Assembly (NCBI GenBank): GCA_964440935.1
Contig: CAYTTY010000019.1
Location: forward strand, 1 to 60,652
DNA from: WJJR01 sp964440935
Lineage (GTDB): Bacteria > Zixibacteria > MSB-5A5 > WJJR01
Length of the DNA stretch: 60,652 nucleotides
Reading direction: 5' to 3'
Part shown: positions 43,520 through 51,265 of the stretch, piece by piece
Numbering within the stretch: the stretch's first letter is position 1
Layout of the letters: every line of letters starts with the position of its first letter
Translations under genes and position numbers: made by a program
Notes under the pieces: model-generated
Seen by the model: the letters and a program-made list of their open reading frames with translations, nothing else
Told to the model about the DNA's origin: nothing
The model's database searches: none

Positions 43520-44506
43520 ATGGCGGACACATCGACAAACAACATCATCCTGTCGGGCATGCAGCCCACCGGACGGTTACATCTGGGGAACTACGAGGGC
43601 GCACTAAAGAATTGGGTTCAGCTCCAAAACCAATTCGAGATGTATGCCTGCATTGTCGACTGGCACGCGCTGACGTCGGATTTCGACGCCACCGAGCAGC
43701 TGCCCGAACGGATCCACCAGATGGCGATCGACTATATCGCTGCGGGGCTCGATCCGGAGCGGACGGCGATCTTTGTCCAGTCCGATGTCAAAGAGCACGC
43801 GGAGCTGCATCTGCTGTTTTCGATGATCATTCCGATCCCGTGGCTGGAGCGGGTGCCCAGCTATAAGGATAAAGCTGAGGAGTTGGGGCTCGATTCGTAT
43901 GGCTTCCTCGGTTATCCACTGCTGCAGGCGGCCGACATTCTGGTCTACAAGGCCGGCTGGGTACCGGTGGGGAAGGACCAGGTGCCGCATATCGAACTGA
44001 CCCGCGAAGTCGCGCGACGGTTCAATACGCTCTACGGCGAGGTCTTCCCCGAGCCGCAGGCGAAGCTGACACCGTTTGCGGCGGTGCCGGGTCTCGACGG
44101 GCGCAAGATGAGTAAGTCATACGAGAATGAAATCCCGCTGTCGCTGCCCGAGGACGACACACGGAAACGTCTGAAGAAGATGTTCACCGATCCGAAGAAG
44201 CTCCGCAAGGGCGATCCGGGGCGGCCGGAAATCTGCCCTGTGTATGCGCTGCACAAAATCTACAATCCCGACCACGAAACCGAAATCGCGCCGCCGTGCC
44301 GTACCGGCGAGTTGGGCTGTGTCGACTGCAAGATGAAGCTGGCCGACTATCTCAACGACGCCCTGCGTCCCCTTCGCGAACACCGCACCGAGCTCGAAAA
44401 CAACCCCGACACGGTCAAGAGAGCCCTGAAGATGGGCGCCGACCGTGCGCGAGCCCGCGCCTCGGATACGATGAAGGACGTGCGGAAGGCGATGCATTTG
44501 GGGTAG
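43520..44506 (+). CDS. trpS: Tryptophanyl-tRNA synthetase
   Basis: A 328-residue class I aminoacyl-tRNA synthetase of normal length that charges tRNA-Trp. The HIGH-type motif is TGRLHLGNY near the N-terminus, the specificity region includes GKDQVPHIELTREVARRFN, and the ATP-binding loop is GRKMSKSYEN (KMSKS). GYPLLQAADILVY is also typical. A cysteine pair (CRTGELGCVDCK) near 265-276 is common in this branch. The ATG follows AACAGAGGTATTCC. It is flanked on both sides by GGGAGGGCGAGCC repeats and no operon partner is seen. Confidence 0.95.
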   Translation: MADTSTNNIILSGMQPTGRLHLGNYEGALKNWVQLQNQFEMYACIVDWHALTSDFDATEQLPERIHQMAIDYIAAGLDPERTAIFVQSDVKEHAELHLLFSMIIPIPWLERVPSYKDKAEELGLDSYGFLGYPLLQAADILVYKAGWVPVGKDQVPHIELTREVARRFNTLYGEVFPEPQAKLTPFAAVPGLDGRKMSKSYENEIPLSLPEDDTRKRLKKMFTDPKKLRKGDPGRPEICPVYALHKIYNPDHETEIAPPCRTGELGCVDCKMKLADYLNDALRPLREHRTELENNPDTVKRALKMGADRARARASDTMKDVRKAMHLG

Positions 44507-44597
44507 TTCCAGCACAGTACCAATACACCCCGAACGGGCGGTAGCCGATAGCCCAACGCGTCAGGGAGTGTTGATGACTCCCAAAGCCAAATTCGTT

Positions 44598-44672
44598 GGG
44601 AGGGCGAGCCTCCCGGCGAGCCGCGGTGTGGAATATGCAGTTTCGGCTCGGCAGGAGCCTCGCTCTTGTCGA
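44598..44672. repeat. GGGAGGGCGAGCCTCCC repeat, copy 2 with inverted partner
   Basis: The same 24-base block as at 43458 is followed by a CGGTGTGGAATATGCAG spacer and then an imperfect inverted partner (CGGCTCGGCAGGAGCCTCGC). The spacer resembles the one at 53230-53250 (CCGTGTGGAACATGCCG), so both are copies of one larger palindromic element. It stands where the N-terminal part of the truncated metalloprotease-like gene should begin. Confidence 0.7.
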
Positions 44673-44807
44673 AGAGCGCGCCAGTCAGAAGCTATTGCAA
44701 CGCACCGTTGACTCTGGGACATACGGCACTTACACGAGGAGTTTCAAAAAGGGGTAGCAAAGCCACTCAATGGCGGACGCATCAGATCGGCTGCCCGTCA
44801 ACGCTGA

Positions 44808-45188
44808 AGATCGTGGAATTATTCTCCAATTCAGTTGTATGTTACGTTGTTGGACCTCTACGAGAGACTTGATGCTAGGGTTGCGTTCTTGTCAGGCAAC
44901 CCTAATCTGGAGTGGCTGATTGGTAGTGTTGCTCATGAGCTTGGCCACCAAAGAGCACACCTAGGCCACTTAGACGAAGTAAACTACGTTCAATATGTTC
45001 GGGATGGGGACATAGATACAGTTCAAGGATTGGTGTTTCATACACAATTTGGTGCCGATTCCTGCCTTATGCAGGGTTTCTTGACGCAATGGATAATGGA
45101 TCGGCGACGATTCTGCAACAAGCATTGGAACTCTGTCTTTGACAGCAATTGTGTAGATTATTTGAGGCGCACAAGCGGAACTCTATGA
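44808..45188 (+). pseudogene. N-terminally truncated putative zinc-metalloprotease-like gene
   Basis: The open frame begins just after a TGA at 44805 without an ATG and gives about 126 residues. The readable core is LYVTLLDLYERLDARVAFLS, then SVAHELGHQRAHLGHLDE, with HELGH as a possible HExxH zinc motif. The remainder is a plausible helical domain ending in DYLRRTSGTL. A TTG at 44835 could serve as a start for a 117-residue product. The missing front part and the repeat element 130 bases upstream point to a decayed gene. Base composition is more AT-rich than that of its neighbours. Confidence 0.5.
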
Positions 45189-45231
45189 GAGTCATGTTTG
45201 CAGGACTGAAGCGAACTGAAGGGCGACTTCG

Positions 45232-46122
45232 ATGGAAGCGAGACAGAAGAGCGGCACCATGCTAGTTACCTGGAGTCTCATCGTGATTGCGCTGTTGTTG
45301 CAACCCGTCCCCTCAAATGGAGATGATGCTGCTCTTACATTGCACTTGGTGCTCTCTGATTCTCAATTTGTTCAAGGCTCACCATTTGAGGTCGCCATCT
45401 ATATCGTAAACAACGGATCGGGAGTAGCGCTATTGCCATCTAACGAAGTTAGTTTGAGCTGGCCGCCGTTGAACCTGTCTGTGAAGAGCGAAACTGGGAA
45501 TAGGTACTCGCTGTTGCGTTTCTTGGGTATTCACGGAAAACCATTCTCTTTGCAAAGGGGAGATACTATTGGTGGGGTCTTCGACCTCGGTTCGAGACTG
45601 ATGCTAAATGGGCAGAGGGCATTTCCACTTCCTCCAGGCTCTTACACTGCGCGGGCAGTGCTTCAATATGAAGCCGCAGAAATTGGGAAATCCGAATTGA
45701 CAGATACGGCATCTTTCAATGTCAGGAAAGCCAGCGGTGAGGATTCGGTGGCGCTAGAGCTACTTGAAGCTGTTGTGAATCATTCTTGGCACGATAATAG
45801 TGAAATGTATGCTACATTAGATTCAATCATAGAAACGTGCCCAGGGTCCCCGGTGAGAGAGTCCGCGTACCTAAGGCTGCTTGGTGGTCGGGATTCGATG
45901 TTTGATGGAGTGAGAAGTCAACGTTTACTACGACTAATGACGCATGCCACAATTGAATATCCAAATTCTCTGCTTCTATGGCAACGTATCCGGGCCAGGC
46001 GATTAGACTTGGACGCTGATGATCTTGAGAAGCTGGACAAATCACTTGAATTAGAGGTCCCCACAAGTATGGCGCGGCTGGCGCTGAGATCTGACAGGTT
46101 ACCAATGAGGGTTGAGAAGTAA
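45232..46122 (+). CDS. Exported protein of unknown function
   Basis: A 296-residue protein with an N-terminal signal peptide (LVTWSLIVIALLLQPVPSNG). Residues about 35-170 look like an Ig-like or BsuPI-type beta domain (SQFVQGSPFEVAIYIVNNGSG, PLPPGSYTARAVLQYEA). The C-terminal 120 residues are helical (ALELLEAVVNHSWHDNSEMY). No family was assigned. AAGGGCG lies upstream of the ATG at 45232; a second ATG at 45259 is possible. Composition is AT-rich like the adjoining broken genes, suggesting an acquired segment. Confidence 0.6.
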   Translation: MEARQKSGTMLVTWSLIVIALLLQPVPSNGDDAALTLHLVLSDSQFVQGSPFEVAIYIVNNGSGVALLPSNEVSLSWPPLNLSVKSETGNRYSLLRFLGIHGKPFSLQRGDTIGGVFDLGSRLMLNGQRAFPLPPGSYTARAVLQYEAAEIGKSELTDTASFNVRKASGEDSVALELLEAVVNHSWHDNSEMYATLDSIIETCPGSPVRESAYLRLLGGRDSMFDGVRSQRLLRLMTHATIEYPNSLLLWQRIRARRLDLDADDLEKLDKSLELEVPTSMARLALRSDRLPMRVEK

Positions 46123-46132
46123 CGAGGCAGGT

Positions 46133-46661
46133 ATGCAAGAATGGAGTGCGGTAAAGGGCTGGCTCTCAGTTGGGCTCTTATTCATTTGGGGTGGGGTCAT
46201 TGGCGCGGTGGCTGCAGCGGTTCCGATTCATACTAGAGTCAATGAGAGTACGCAAGCGACTATTGAACTGATTCAAGATGTGTGTGAGAAAGCGCTCGCC
46301 CAATCCAGGTCAGCCTATTTGGTCGACCTGAGTTGGAGCCGTTCAACTTTCAACTAAGATTGGGATACCACCCGTACCAAGGATATGAAGGCGCACCCGA
46401 CAATGCGCTCGCGATCTGGACTCCACAACTTGAGAGCGGGACTGTACGGGTTCTCGAATTTTGCGGAACTCCATGTCGCTATTTCGACGTACAGTGGATA
46501 GGTGGCGATTTCTCTTTCTCAGTGCTCTTGAGTTTGACGAAGAGCCGCTTGATCCGACGAAGAATCACCACACACTTAGAGTGCAAGTCTATGATCTGGC
46601 AGTGGACTCTGTGTACTCATATACAGCCAATCCAGTGGAGCTAAGATGGCACACTCATTAA
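46133..46661 (+). pseudogene. Membrane-anchored protein gene broken by two frameshifts
   Basis: Three consecutive frames read as one protein. Frame one (46133-about 46335) has a membrane helix (WLSVGLLFIWGGVIGAVAAA) and LIQDVCEKALAQSRSAYLV. Frame two (about 46335-46520) continues EPFNFQLRLGYHPYQGYEG and LAIWTPQLESGTVRVLEFCG. Frame three (about 46510-46661) ends ALEFDEEPLDPTKNHHTLRV and DSVYSYTANPVELRWHTH. Each junction needs a shift in the same direction. No stop-free single frame spans it, so it is either a pseudogene or carries sequencing errors. Function unknown. Confidence 0.6.
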
Positions 46662-46689
46662 TCAGTGGTACAATCATCTGAGGTGGGTT

Positions 46690-47553
46690 ATGAAACGGAT
46701 ACTGGTCTTTGTCGGAATTCTCTCGGTCGTGGGAATTCAGTCCTGCTCTGGCCCAACAGAACCCGACCCGCCAACCTATGTCTACCCGTTAGAAATAGGC
46801 AATCAGTGGCTCTACCGCACACGGCTAATCGTCGATTTTCCGGAAGGCCAGGATGATATTGATGTTTATGGATTTCACGCCATGGCATTGCCTGCGTCAA
46901 GCATCGATTCCGATAGCACGGAGTGGTTTCGGATCGGTCAGTATTCGGGCTTCCTGCTAGACGGTGATCTGCCGATTCCGATGGATACACTTATTCAGGC
47001 TGATGCTGTCTATGCCAACCGACCCAGCGGTCTCTTTGTAAGGAACAGCCCTGGTCGCATCTGGCTATATGCCCCAAAGCTGTCCGATTCGATCACAGCC
47101 GCAGACAGGATGTGCGAAGAGGTTCAGACGTTCGATCAATTCATATTCCCTTCACTCGTGAATGTCGCGCTAACGGGTCCGGCGGGCATCCACACAGAAG
47201 CACACTATGTTCTTCCATATCCGACCCGGATTGATTGGAAGTCAGAATACAGGGAGTTGGCGCCGGACGGAAGAACGATCACCCATAAACGTAGACTCAT
47301 TGAACTTGAAGCAATAACCGTGCCCGCAGGGACGTTTGACTGTGTGCGGATTGACGGGAGCATTGTCTGGGAATCAGAGCAATGGGATGTTACGGAGTAC
47401 TATGCATCAGTTGGACTCGTGCGAAGAGTGCTCTACAGCGAATCCAATTTCGAGTCACCTGAAGAAGGACACGAGAACACGAGTGAGCGCGTTCAAACGC
47501 ACGTGCAGGTGGATCTAACACAGTACTATTTTCCGGAACATGAGAACGAATAA
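46690..47553 (+). CDS. Lipoprotein of unknown function (paralogue of next gene)
   Basis: A 287-residue lipoprotein with lipobox IQSC and the mature start CSGPTEPDPPTYVYPLEIGNQW. The body is beta-rich, with RLIELEAITVPAGTFDCVRID and WDVTEYYASVGLVRR near the C-terminus. The next gene shares the CSGPTEPEP start, the YPL..G.QWVY opening, the VPAG.F.C.RID block and the YFSDDGLVLRR block, so they are tandem paralogues. The layout (constant strand motifs, then EYYA.VGLV) matches a widespread lipoprotein type in FCB genomes without known function. AGGTGGGTT lies upstream of the ATG. Confidence 0.7.
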   Translation: MKRILVFVGILSVVGIQSCSGPTEPDPPTYVYPLEIGNQWLYRTRLIVDFPEGQDDIDVYGFHAMALPASSIDSDSTEWFRIGQYSGFLLDGDLPIPMDTLIQADAVYANRPSGLFVRNSPGRIWLYAPKLSDSITAADRMCEEVQTFDQFIFPSLVNVALTGPAGIHTEAHYVLPYPTRIDWKSEYRELAPDGRTITHKRRLIELEAITVPAGTFDCVRIDGSIVWESEQWDVTEYYASVGLVRRVLYSESNFESPEEGHENTSERVQTHVQVDLTQYYFPEHENE

Positions 47554-47584
47554 CCAGATCGTCCGAATTGGCGTGAGGGTAACT

Positions 47585-48436
47585 ATGCGGTGCGAAAGGA
47601 GAAATATAGCGACTGAATGTGTTGTGGTACTCGTTCTCCTGGTTGGGATCTCCTGCTCCGGGCCTACCGAGCCCGAACCCTACGACTTTCGCTATCCGCT
47701 CGCCGTGGGCGACCAGTGGGTCTATGATGTCACGATGACAAAGGACTTCAATGACGACCGTCCGACGAAAGTAGCGTATTCCCACGACGCGGGCATTCGG
47801 GTTATTGACTCCAGTCTGTACAAAGACGGAATCTACTCTTACGATCTCGTGGAGTTCATGGGGGCGGAGTGGGATGAATCCGCGGATGAGTGGAACCGAT
47901 TCGTGAATCTGGACGATGGTCTGTACCAGATGTTATCACAGTGGAAAGTTGGTTTGAATTTGGAGCCAAAGCCGGTCGTACGCGGGGGGATTGTCATCAA
48001 TGACCATCGCTTTGAGTCTTTCTCGTCGTTTGTCCACGATTTGTTCCGCGTGCCGTTGGGAGTGGCATCGGCTCCCGCAACCGACGACGAGGAGTTCCAT
48101 CTCGTGATGCCCTATCCACTTCGCAAGAACCTGACCTGGCAATATCGCGACGTTGCATTTGGTGGCCAGATGTCCATCGAGAAACGGGTGATGGGTAAAA
48201 AGACGATCGAGGTTCCGGCAGGAGAATTTCACTGCATTCGGATTGATTGGGTCTACGTGGGTCACTTCGATGATGTCCATGTATCGGACTACTTCTCCGA
48301 CGACGGATTGGTACTGCGTCGTATCGTAGCCGAGAACATTATGGAAACCGACTACACGCACCCATACGGGGGCGGGGAAGTCTACACTGGTATTTCAGAG
48401 TTCAGCTTGCAGTCGTTTACTCAGAACTCGGAGTAG
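47585..48436 (+). CDS. Lipoprotein of unknown function (paralogue of previous gene)
   Basis: A 283-residue lipoprotein with a signal peptide ending in VLLVGISC (lipobox GISC). It keeps the shared blocks YPLAVGDQWVYDV, VMPYPLRKNLTWQYRDV, KTIEVPAGEFHCIRIDWVY and DYFSDDGLVLRRI. An in-frame ATG at 47540 overlaps the upstream gene by 14 bases but adds residues before the basic signal region, so 47585 (AGGGTAACT upstream) was chosen. The duplicated pair is probably cotranscribed. Confidence 0.7.
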   Translation: MRCERRNIATECVVVLVLLVGISCSGPTEPEPYDFRYPLAVGDQWVYDVTMTKDFNDDRPTKVAYSHDAGIRVIDSSLYKDGIYSYDLVEFMGAEWDESADEWNRFVNLDDGLYQMLSQWKVGLNLEPKPVVRGGIVINDHRFESFSSFVHDLFRVPLGVASAPATDDEEFHLVMPYPLRKNLTWQYRDVAFGGQMSIEKRVMGKKTIEVPAGEFHCIRIDWVYVGHFDDVHVSDYFSDDGLVLRRIVAENIMETDYTHPYGGGEVYTGISEFSLQSFTQNSE

Positions 48437-48498
48437 AGTGATTTTCATAAGTACTCTCGGTTTGTAGAAGCCCTCCGTTTAGTCATCAAGCCTCAGGC

Positions 48499-48592
48499 TG
48501 TCATCCCCGTCCGTCGCGGCGGAGGGATCTATTTTGAACTTAGATACGCGCGGAAAATGGATTCCCGCTTTCGCGGGAATGACAGCAGGGAA
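48499..48592. repeat. ATTCCCGC..GCGGGAAT dispersed repeat
   Basis: TGTCATCCCCGTCCGTCGCG at the left and GGATTCCCGCTTTCGCGGGA followed by ATGACAGCA at the right. The right half matches, in reverse complement, 52650-52685 over about 34 bases. The hairpin ATTCCCGC/GCGGGAAT is a very common dispersed repeat type in bacterial genomes. Confidence 0.7.
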
Positions 48593-48687
48593 CTCTGGCA
48601 ACCTAACGGATGGAGTCCCAATCGGAAAATACTTTTAACAATCATTGTAGTGTCGTGTCCCGGAAGTAGGTTAATGAAATTGTTCGC

Positions 48688-48766
48688 GACCGCAGTGCGG
48701 TCACGCGCCCTCGCCTGACCGCTATCTCCTTTCCGGACAAGGCGTCACCCGAGGGCGGGTGACGCC
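48688..48766. repeat. Two perfect hairpins downstream of the lipoprotein pair
   Basis: GACCGCA/TGCGGTC around G (48688-48702), and GGCGTCACCC/GGGTGACGCC around GAGGGC (48741-48766). Neither has a T tract. Together with the neighbouring dispersed repeat they fill the 395-base gap 48437-48831, in which no gene was seen. Confidence 0.55.
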
Positions 48767-48831
48767 ATGCTCGGGACCAGCCGCGTTGACTTACTTAACG
48801 GACTTCCGGGACACGATAGAAGACGGCAACT

Positions 48832-49362
48832 CTATTCCAAAAACAAATACCGCTTCCACCGCTGATCACCCAGTCCGACAAAGCGCTGAATGAAAGTGAT
48901 GTGGTTGGGGCGTTTGGGCTGCCGGCGCAGCGCCATATTGGCTTGGTCGGGCGTGCGGTTGCCCTTCTTGTTATTGCAGCGCACACACGCACAGACCAGG
49001 TTCTCCCACGTATCCTTGCCGCCCAGATTCTTGGGGATGACATGATCGACCGTCATCGCCGTACGTGACTGGCCGCAGTATTGGCAGCGGTGTCCGTCGC
49101 GCTTGATAATGTTCTTCCGCGACAGCAGGACCTTCTTGGGTGGACGCCGGACATATAGTCCGAGGCGGACGATCGATGGGACCGGCCAGGTCTCCGTTGC
49201 GGAATGAATCCGGTGGCCGTTGGAGTTTTCAATGATCTCGGCCTTGCCCAGGAAGACCAAAACGACTGCCCTTTTGACGGTACAAACACTGAGAGGCTCG
49301 TAGTTCTGGTTCAGTACGAGCACCGGGGTCGTCAGACCAATCGTCGGGCGTGTGCCGTTCAT
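48832..49362 (-). CDS. HNH endonuclease domain protein
   Basis: A 176-residue protein of the common stand-alone HNH type. The N-terminal half is TTPVLVLNQNYEPLSVCTVKRAV and PPKKVLLSRKNIIKRDG. The HNH core is CQYCG, then MTVDHVIPKNLGG, then ENLVCACVRCNNKKG, giving two zinc-binding CxxC pairs around the catalytic His. These small proteins are widespread outside mobile elements and their role is not settled. The ATG at 49362 was chosen over an upstream TTG two codons away. Confidence 0.88.
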   Translation of the reverse strand: MNGTRPTIGLTTPVLVLNQNYEPLSVCTVKRAVVLVFLGKAEIIENSNGHRIHSATETWPVPSIVRLGLYVRRPPKKVLLSRKNIIKRDGHRCQYCGQSRTAMTVDHVIPKNLGGKDTWENLVCACVRCNNKKGNRTPDQANMALRRQPKRPNHITFIQRFVGLGDQRWKRYLFLE

Positions 49363-50032
49363 GGGCAACCGATTCTCCAGTACGAAGATATCCTCCAGTC
49401 TCTAACCCGTCAAGGCAGGGATTTGTTTGCGGAATTGTGAGTCTGGCAGCGGATCGTAGGGGCGAGCCGGTGGCTCCCCCAGCGTGGTCGCAGACATCTC
49501 CGCACGGGTGGGCGTCCCACCGTGGAGTCGGACGTCTGCGTGGGGTGGGGACCCGGCTTGTGCTAAGCAGCACCGGGCCACTCCAACAACAGCATTGTCA
49601 AACGGCGGGAATAGTCGGTCTGCTCACCGGTAGAGCCCATAGCAGGGGGGCAGAGACATCCCGCCATTATCGCATCGGGTGGTACAGATTTGTGCCACCC
49701 GAGTCTCCTCAGGTCCCGCACCTGAAGAGCAGCAGTTCGGGCTTGGGAGAGCTGAGTGGCTGTCGGGCAAAGTGCGGGTTGTGACAGTCCGAAACAAAAA
49801 GGCGGGAACAAGTTGTTGTCTGCTGCGTAGATGGTCAATGATAGGCCCGATTGTCTGACCGGCGGTCAGGCACCGCACGCCGAATCCTGTTGACTTGACC
49901 AGTAGTAGCCGCGTGATTGTGAACAGTATCACGCTGTGCCCCAGGTCTGATAGGTCCAGACAACTTGGCTTAGACATCTGACGTAACCGACATCCTCTCG
50001 GGTGTCTTTGACATTACTAACGGAGTCTGATC
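49363..50032. other. Gene-free stretch with hairpins
   Basis: About 670 bases. Open frames here are low-complexity in Arg, Ser and Pro and shadow each other. GGGTGGTACA (49677-49686) pairs with TGTGCCACCC (49691-49700) around GATT, a 10-bp stem. CGTAGGGGCGAGCC near 49446 resembles the GTAGGGGCG repeat family. The last part should hold the promoter of the GNAT gene at 50033. Confidence 0.5.
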
Positions 50033-50998
50033 ATGAGTAACGCTGTCGCGGGGCGTGCGCCCCGAACCAGAAAGAAAAAGGAGCAGTCCGAGATTCGGAT
50101 TGTCCAGTTGCAGGAATCCGACCTGCTCGATGCCGCCAAGCTAATGTATCGCTCGGCCAACGCCTTACGCAAGTCGGCCGGCTTGGAGCCGTACACCACC
50201 CGTTTCCGCGCGGCACCGCCATTGCTCAGTCATATCTACACCCAGGACCCCGATCTGTCATGGGGCGCCTACGAGGGCGACAAGCTGGTCGGTTTTTCCA
50301 GTTCCCACATGCGGGACCGTCAGTGGCACATCGCCTACCTGTTTGTCGATCCCGACTACCAGAATCGCGGGCTGGGAAAGCAACTCCTCAAACACGGGAT
50401 TGATGAAGCCACGCGTCGTGAAGCGCACTTCATGTCGCAGTGCACGTTCATTTACAATACCAAGTCGATTGGGATGTACACCAAGATGGGCATGTTCCCA
50501 CGCAAGAACCTGATGCATCTCGAAGGGCCGCCCGCAAATTCGTATCAATGGCCAAAACTGTCGGCGCCGATCAAGCCGGAGATGATCACGTCGACCGATA
50601 TGCTCAACGATCTGAATCTGATGGACCGTGAAGTGCGTGGGATCAACCGCGCGGTCGACCACTGTTATTGGCTGGCCGACGATGATCACGAAGGATACGT
50701 TTTCCGTCACAACCGCAACATGGTCGGGTACGCATACATTTCGCAGCAGGGACGCATCGGACCGGTGTTGGCGATGCGCGACATGTATCTCCCGGAGATC
50801 ATTCTTCACTGCCTGCATTTGCTGGCCGAACGCGGCGATGATGTGGTGCCGAAGATTTGGCTCAACGGTAAGAATTTCACGTCGTTGCAGATGGTCTTGA
50901 ACAACGGTTTTCGGATTCAGGAGATCGGACTGCTGTTGACCAACCGGATGTTCTGCGACGTGCGCCGGTATGTACCGTCATCGATGGCGGTATTCTAA
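50033..50998 (+). CDS. Double-GNAT acetyltransferase
   Basis: A 321-residue protein. The first GNAT domain (about 20-160) has the acetyl-CoA loop LFVDPDYQNRGLGKQLLKHG (the RxxGxG-type motif) and then FIYNTKSIGMYTKMGMFP. The second half (about 180-321) repeats the fold without a clear acetyl-CoA loop (ADDDHEGYVFRHNRNMVGYA, then WLNGKNFTSLQMVLNNGFR). Such two-domain proteins acetylate amines or antibiotics; the substrate is unknown. The basic N-terminal 17 residues (GRAPRTRKKKEQ) are unusual. The ATG follows TAACGGAGTCTGATC. Confidence 0.8.
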   Translation: MSNAVAGRAPRTRKKKEQSEIRIVQLQESDLLDAAKLMYRSANALRKSAGLEPYTTRFRAAPPLLSHIYTQDPDLSWGAYEGDKLVGFSSSHMRDRQWHIAYLFVDPDYQNRGLGKQLLKHGIDEATRREAHFMSQCTFIYNTKSIGMYTKMGMFPRKNLMHLEGPPANSYQWPKLSAPIKPEMITSTDMLNDLNLMDREVRGINRAVDHCYWLADDDHEGYVFRHNRNMVGYAYISQQGRIGPVLAMRDMYLPEIILHCLHLLAERGDDVVPKIWLNGKNFTSLQMVLNNGFRIQEIGLLLTNRMFCDVRRYVPSSMAVF

Positions 50999-51007
50999 CA
51001 GCACTTA

Positions 51008-51076
51008 GGGAGGGCGAGCCTCCCGGAGAGCACTCTCGGTACGGCTCGTGGCCCTGATGAGGCTTTCTTCATCAGG
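51008..51076. repeat. GGGAGGGCGAGCC copy 3 and a CCTGATGA hairpin repeat
   Basis: The 51008-51031 block matches the copies at 43458 and 44598 except near its end (CGGAGAGC). At 51047-51076 follows a 30-base hairpin, CGTGGCCCTGATGAGGCTTT then CTTCATCAGG, whose reverse complement recurs at 53867-53896 with three differences. It also could act as a terminator for the GNAT gene. Confidence 0.65.
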
Positions 51077-51181
51077 ACTTGCATACCTCACGTCGAAATA
51101 TGGTCAAGACGCTTTCAGTGATACTGCACTCTTAACATAGTGGTCAGAGTCCATCCATCTGTCCCGTGAGCGAGTGTGCTC

Positions 51182-51201
51182 ACCGAGCTGGGGCTCGGCG
51201 C
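51182..51201. repeat. CCGAGCTGGGGCTCGG palindromic repeat, second copy
   Basis: ACCGAGCTGGGGCTCGGCGC is the inverted copy of the block at 43297-43316. It lies 65 bases before the start of the NtrC-type regulator. Confidence 0.55.
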
Positions 51202-51265
51202 TCCGAGTTCCGCTCTTGTCTTTTCCATTCCCTCGCACAACCACACACATTACCTTGGCTCCCCT

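Noticed and set aside
48504..48590. Remnant of an insertion sequence after the lipoprotein pair
   Set aside because: Only short dispersed hairpin repeats are present; no transposase fragment was found.
49350..49784. A 144-codon plus-strand frame after the HNH gene
   Set aside because: It begins within the HNH gene on the other strand and has no protein-like pattern; several frames overlap it.
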